Assembly: GCF_900549175.1 (NCBI RefSeq)
Contig: NZ_URNN01000146.1
Span: 1-8,108 of the forward strand
Direction: 5' to 3'
DNA: 8,108 nt
From: an uncultured Prevotella sp.
Lineage (GTDB): Bacteria > Bacteroidota > Bacteroidia > Bacteroidales > Bacteroidaceae
Shown: positions 5,657 to 8,108 of the stretch, in pieces
Layout: each line of letters starts with the position of its first letter
Numbering within the stretch: the stretch's first letter is position 1
Notes under the pieces: generated by a model
Seen by the model: only the letters and a program-made list of their open reading frames with translations
The model's database searches: none
Told to the model about the DNA's origin: nothing
Position numbers and translations under genes: made by a program

Positions 5657-7117
5657 TTTATTGCCGTCCGACAAAACCAGTTGAATGGTAAACTCCAATC
5701 CTCCCTGCGGCCTATTGTCAACCGTTATACTGCCACCGTGCAGAAGAACGGCATTCTTTACGATGGAAAGACCGAGGCCTGTTCCTCCGGCAATGCGCGA
5801 ACGCCCCTTGTCGATGCGGTAGAAACGCTCAAAGAGGTGTGGCAGATGTTCACTGGGTACGCCGGTGCCGTTGTCTGACACAGACAGCACTATCTTGCCG
5901 TCACCGGAACAAGCCGGAGACAGCATAGTGATGTCAATGCGGCTTCCGCCACTGTAGGCTATGGCGTTGTCTACAAGATTGCGGAACACCGACGAGAGCA
6001 GGGATGCATTGCCCGTCATAGGCAACGGTCCCGCCACACTGTTGACAATCTCCATCCCCCTACCTGCCGCAACAGGCTGACTATCGTCGACAACCTCTGC
6101 TATAACGGCAGCCAAATCGAGCGGCTCGCGGACAATCGATGACGGGGCGTCGTCCATGCGCGTCATGAGCGACACATCGGCAAGCAGACGGCGGAGCCGC
6201 TCCGTATTGGCAAGGCAACGGCGAAGAAAATCCTCACGCTTATCCTCACTGAGATTCTTGTGCGCCAAAAGTGTTTCAACGCACACCTGAATAGATGCCA
6301 CGGGTGTCTTCAACTCGTGGTTTATGTTGTTTGTAAGCTGCTTCTTTATCCGTTCCTTCTCCTGCTGCTCGTGCAAAGCAGCACGGTGCTCGCGGTCGCG
6401 GTCGGCAATGGCCTGCTGCAGACTGGCGTAAAGACGGACAATATGACTGGATATTGAGCCAAGCTCGTCTTTCGGAAACGGTTCGGTGTCGTAAATCCGT
6501 TCCCCACGCTCGGCACGTTCGGCAAAACGGTTGAGCCGCAATATGTGCTGCCCCAGCCTGTGGGTGGCAAACCATCCCAAGGTGCACATAAGCAAGGTAA
6601 CGCCACCCATTATCCAAAGGAAACCGAAGTCTGCACGAAGCAGCTCGGCAAGCGACACAGAGTAAGGCACGGCACTGCGCACCACATAGCCCCCGCTGCC
6701 GAGGGTTGCCGAATAGAAATAGGTCTTGCCCGTAATCTCACTGTGGCGGCGTACGGTATATCCCGAACCGTACTTGAGTGCCCTGACAATCTCCTCGCGA
6801 GCCAGATGGCTGGCATGGGGAATAGTGTCGAGCGTGTTGTCGTAGACCACATGCCCCGTAGTGTCGATGATGCTGATGCGGAGCTCCTCAAAGGGATGCA
6901 GCTGCGAGCGGGATATCTTCATGACGTCACTGCCGTCGGCAAGGTCTTCAAGTATATGCCGGTTTATCAGCTGCAGCTGGGCGTCGAGTTCGTCGGCCTT
7001 GAATATCTTCTCGCGGTGATACTGAAAGCACACGAAACAGCCCACAAGCAGCACTGAGTATCCCAGAAGCCACAGGAACAGCCGCTGCGAGTAGGTTATC
7101 TTATTCCATAAAGCCAT
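5648..7117 (-). CDS. PhoR-like membrane sensor histidine kinase
   Basis: Sensor kinase that would autophosphorylate and pass phosphate to the adjacent response regulator. Order in 489 residues: membrane helix 12-32, a periplasmic sensor region about 33-162, membrane helix 164-185, a HAMP-like linker and coiled coil about 186-260, the HisKA domain with NNINHELKTPV (H267 the phosphoacceptor), and the HATPase domain with N box FRNLVDNA (378-385), G1 DNGTGV (415-420), F box HLFERFYR (427-434) and G2 GGTGLGLS (444-451). All catalytic motifs are intact and no PAS domain is obvious. It begins 17 bases inside the regulator gene, so the two are translationally coupled. A PhoR role is inferred from the regulator type and the phosphate transport genes nearby; another signal is possible. 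The 3' end overlaps the symporter gene. Confidence 0.95.
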   Translation of the reverse strand: MALWNKITYSQRLFLWLLGYSVLLVGCFVCFQYHREKIFKADELDAQLQLINRHILEDLADGSDVMKISRSQLHPFEELRISIIDTTGHVVYDNTLDTIPHASHLAREEIVRALKYGSGYTVRRHSEITGKTYFYSATLGSGGYVVRSAVPYSVSLAELLRADFGFLWIMGGVTLLMCTLGWFATHRLGQHILRLNRFAERAERGERIYDTEPFPKDELGSISSHIVRLYASLQQAIADRDREHRAALHEQQEKERIKKQLTNNINHELKTPVASIQVCVETLLAHKNLSEDKREDFLRRCLANTERLRRLLADVSLMTRMDDAPSSIVREPLDLAAVIAEVVDDSQPVAAGRGMEIVNSVAGPLPMTGNASLLSSVFRNLVDNAIAYSGGSRIDITMLSPACSGDGKIVLSVSDNGTGVPSEHLPHLFERFYRIDKGRSRIAGGTGLGLSIVKNAVLLHGGSITVDNRPQGGLEFTIQLVLSDGNKLV

Positions 7118-7799
7118 AGCCGTAACCCGAGCGTGTTATTATGTTCTTTCCGTAACTGCCAATCTTCTGCCTGATACGCGTGATGTTGACGTCGACTACG
7201 CGGTCGAGCACCACGACATCGTCCGACCATATTCCCTTTAGCAGTTCGGCACGGGTGAATATCCGCCCCCTGTTCCTCAGCAGCTTCTGCAGAATCTCAA
7301 ACTCCTTGCGCGGCATGCTAACTTCCCTGCCGTCGACAATGCAGACTTTCTTCGACGGGATAATCCTCAGACCGAGATAGGCCACCTCGTCATCAGACTC
7401 GCGTGAAGAGGATGCGCCGTGAGCCGCAGTGCGGCGCAGCACGGCCCTGACACGGGCCGACACAGTGCGCAGCGAATAGGGCTTCACTATGTAATCGTCG
7501 GCACCGAGGTCAAGCCCCTTCACCATATCGTCCTCCGTATCCTTGGCCGTGCAGAAGATTACAGGGCGCGACGCCGTGGCAGGATTCGACTTGATGATGC
7601 GTGCGAGCTGCGTGCCTGAGATGTCGCCCATCATTATGTCAAGCAGGAAAAGGTCATAGCGTGTAAGGTCCAGCGCCAACGCCTCCTCGGCACTGTAAGC
7701 CGTGTCAACCTGATATCCTTCTGACTCCAAATTAAAACGGAGGGCCTCGCACAGGGTGTCCTCATCGTCAACCACAAGTATACGTATGTCTGTTTCCAT
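7101..7799 (-). CDS. OmpR/PhoB-family response regulator
   Basis: DNA-binding response regulator, partner of the overlapping histidine kinase. The receiver domain (1-122) has the acidic pocket VVDDED (9-14), the phosphoacceptor D54 in LLDIMMG, T84 in FCTAKD and K106 in VKPY, so it should be phosphorylatable. After a linker rich in Ser and charged residues (about 123-140), residues 141-231 form a winged-helix domain: MPRKEFEILQKLL (162-174), RNRGRIFTRAELL (175-187), the recognition helix region RVVDVNITRIRQKIG (200-214), and the hairpin RSGYGYGF (223-230). Length (232) is normal for the PhoB group. First gene of its operon, with a well-matched promoter. The likely target is the direct repeat at 4151-4168, since PhoB-type regulators bind 11-base direct repeats. 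Naming it phoB would need phylogeny or binding data. Confidence 0.95.
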   Translation of the reverse strand: METDIRILVVDDEDTLCEALRFNLESEGYQVDTAYSAEEALALDLTRYDLFLLDIMMGDISGTQLARIIKSNPATASRPVIFCTAKDTEDDMVKGLDLGADDYIVKPYSLRTVSARVRAVLRRTAAHGASSSRESDDEVAYLGLRIIPSKKVCIVDGREVSMPRKEFEILQKLLRNRGRIFTRAELLKGIWSDDVVVLDRVVDVNITRIRQKIGSYGKNIITRSGYGYGFME

Positions 7800-7819
7800 A
7801 AAAACAATTTTATATGGTG

Positions 7820-7849
7820 CAAAGATACATAATCAGAGGATGATAACAA
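7820..7849 (-). promoter_or_regulatory. Promoter of the regulator-kinase operon
   Basis: On the minus strand TTG (7849-7847) is followed after 19 bases by TATCTTTG (7827-7820). Both elements and the spacing fit the Bacteroidota -33/-7 promoter, the best match in the window. Transcription would start near 7813, giving a leader of roughly 13 bases before the ATG at 7799. No Pho-box-like repeat is seen here, so autoregulation through the same site is not supported. Confidence 0.65.
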
Positions 7850-7861
7850 TATAAGAACCGG

Positions 7862-7878
7862 AAGTTTAATAAAAACTT
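7862..7878. repeat. Small AT-rich inverted repeat upstream of the regulator operon
   Basis: AAGTTT and AAACTT flank five bases. It lies about 13 bases upstream of the -33 element of the regulator operon, a place where an operator could act, but the short AT-rich arms can easily arise by chance. Confidence 0.25.
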
Positions 7879-7919
7879 AACAACCGGGCATGCGCACATA
7901 TTCTCGTATTTGTCCCTAC

Positions 7920-7950
7920 AGGATACTGTGTCAGCGTTTTGATACAGCCT
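7920..7950. repeat. Inverted repeat CTGTGTCA-N6-TGATACAG with outer arms
   Basis: CTGTGTCA (7926-7933) pairs with TGATACAG (7940-7947) over eight positions, one a G-T pair, around a six-base spacer. AGG (7920-7922) and CCT (7948-7950) extend the stem past a three-base bulge. There is no T tract, and no gene is known to end here, so a regulator-binding site or RNA hairpin is more likely than a terminator. Confidence 0.4.
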
Positions 7951-8027
7951 CCTATTGTGATTGGATGCAACAACCGCTAATAAACATTAATAAAAGTAAA
8001 AATCCATAGGAGGATAAAAATAATTAC

Positions 8028-8035
8028 TACTTTTG
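8028..8035 (+). promoter_or_regulatory. Candidate rightward -7 promoter element
   Basis: TACTTTTG (followed by C) fits TAnnTTTG exactly. No TTG lies 19-21 bases upstream. It would drive a transcript starting near 8042 toward the possible gene start at 8101, with a leader of about 60 bases. Confidence 0.45.
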
Positions 8036-8108
8036 CTAATGAAAAACTTTAAATCCTAAAATCCGCAACTATCATTCAATACACGATTAAGGGTAGATTT
8101 ATGAATCG

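Larger units (their letters stand above)
7850..8108. other. Right-hand intergenic region, probably divergent
   Basis: About 260 bases with no supported gene. It holds the inverted repeats at 7862-7878 and 7920-7950, an imperfect pair of TAATAAA (7978-7984 and 7988-7994), and a rightward promoter-like element at 8028. A gene may begin at the ATG at 8101 and run off the window, but only two codons are visible. A six-codon reading frame (MKNFKS, 8039-8059) begins just after the promoter-like element and is probably chance. Confidence 0.5.

Noticed and set aside
8008..8013. AGGAGG as a ribosome binding site
   Set aside because: It lies upstream of the predicted promoter element and no start codon follows at a suitable distance with an open frame.
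1..8108. CRISPR array, insertion sequence, tRNA or phage-defence cassette
   Set aside because: No regularly spaced repeats beyond two copies, no transposase or terminal inverted repeats, no tRNA-like fold and no defence-type domain were found; the coding space is filled by transport and signalling genes.

Overview
The window looks like chromosomal DNA from a Bacteroidota bacterium, most probably order Bacteroidales (Bacteroides/Prevotella/Muribaculaceae type). Three things point there: promoter -7 elements of the TAnnTTTG type sit upstream of most transcription units, most starts lack a Shine-Dalgarno sequence, and the protein families (an OprP-like porin, a PiT transporter with a C-terminal PhoU-like domain, a small carboxypeptidase-regulatory-like secreted protein) fit that phylum. 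Genus cannot be fixed from this sequence.

Layout from left to right: (1) a non-coding leader of about 260 bases with a duplicated repeat and a GC palindrome; (2) a plus-strand gene for a 163-residue secreted protein resembling the N-terminal domain of TonB-dependent receptors (261-752); (3) a convergent minus-strand operon, PiT-family phosphate transporter (4105-1826) followed 22 bases later by a phosphate-selective porin O/P-like outer membrane protein (1803-763); (4) a 102-base divergent control region; (5) a plus-strand sodium:solute symporter (4208-5656); (6) a minus-strand two-component operon, OmpR/PhoB-type response regulator (7799-7101) overlapping a PhoR-like sensor histidine kinase (7117-5648), whose 3' end overlaps the symporter 3' end by 9 bases; (7) about 300 bases of non-coding DNA with the regulator promoter, an inverted repeat and a rightward promoter-like element.

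Working model (inference): the porin brings phosphate across the outer membrane, the PiT protein takes it across the inner membrane, and the PhoR/PhoB-like pair nearby controls them. The strongest support beyond family names is a direct repeat with an 11-base period, GTTTCAT-AAAT-GTTTCAT (4151-4168), in the divergent control region. It matches 14 of 18 positions of the enterobacterial Pho box and lies 10 bases upstream of the PiT -7 element, where a -33 element is missing. The symporter shares this control region, so it may be part of the same response, but its substrate is not evident.

No RNA genes, insertion sequences, CRISPR arrays or phage genes were seen. All six protein-coding genes look intact. 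The window is mostly ordinary core metabolism and transport; the interest lies in the regulatory architecture and in the small receptor-domain-like protein, not in an evident new system.
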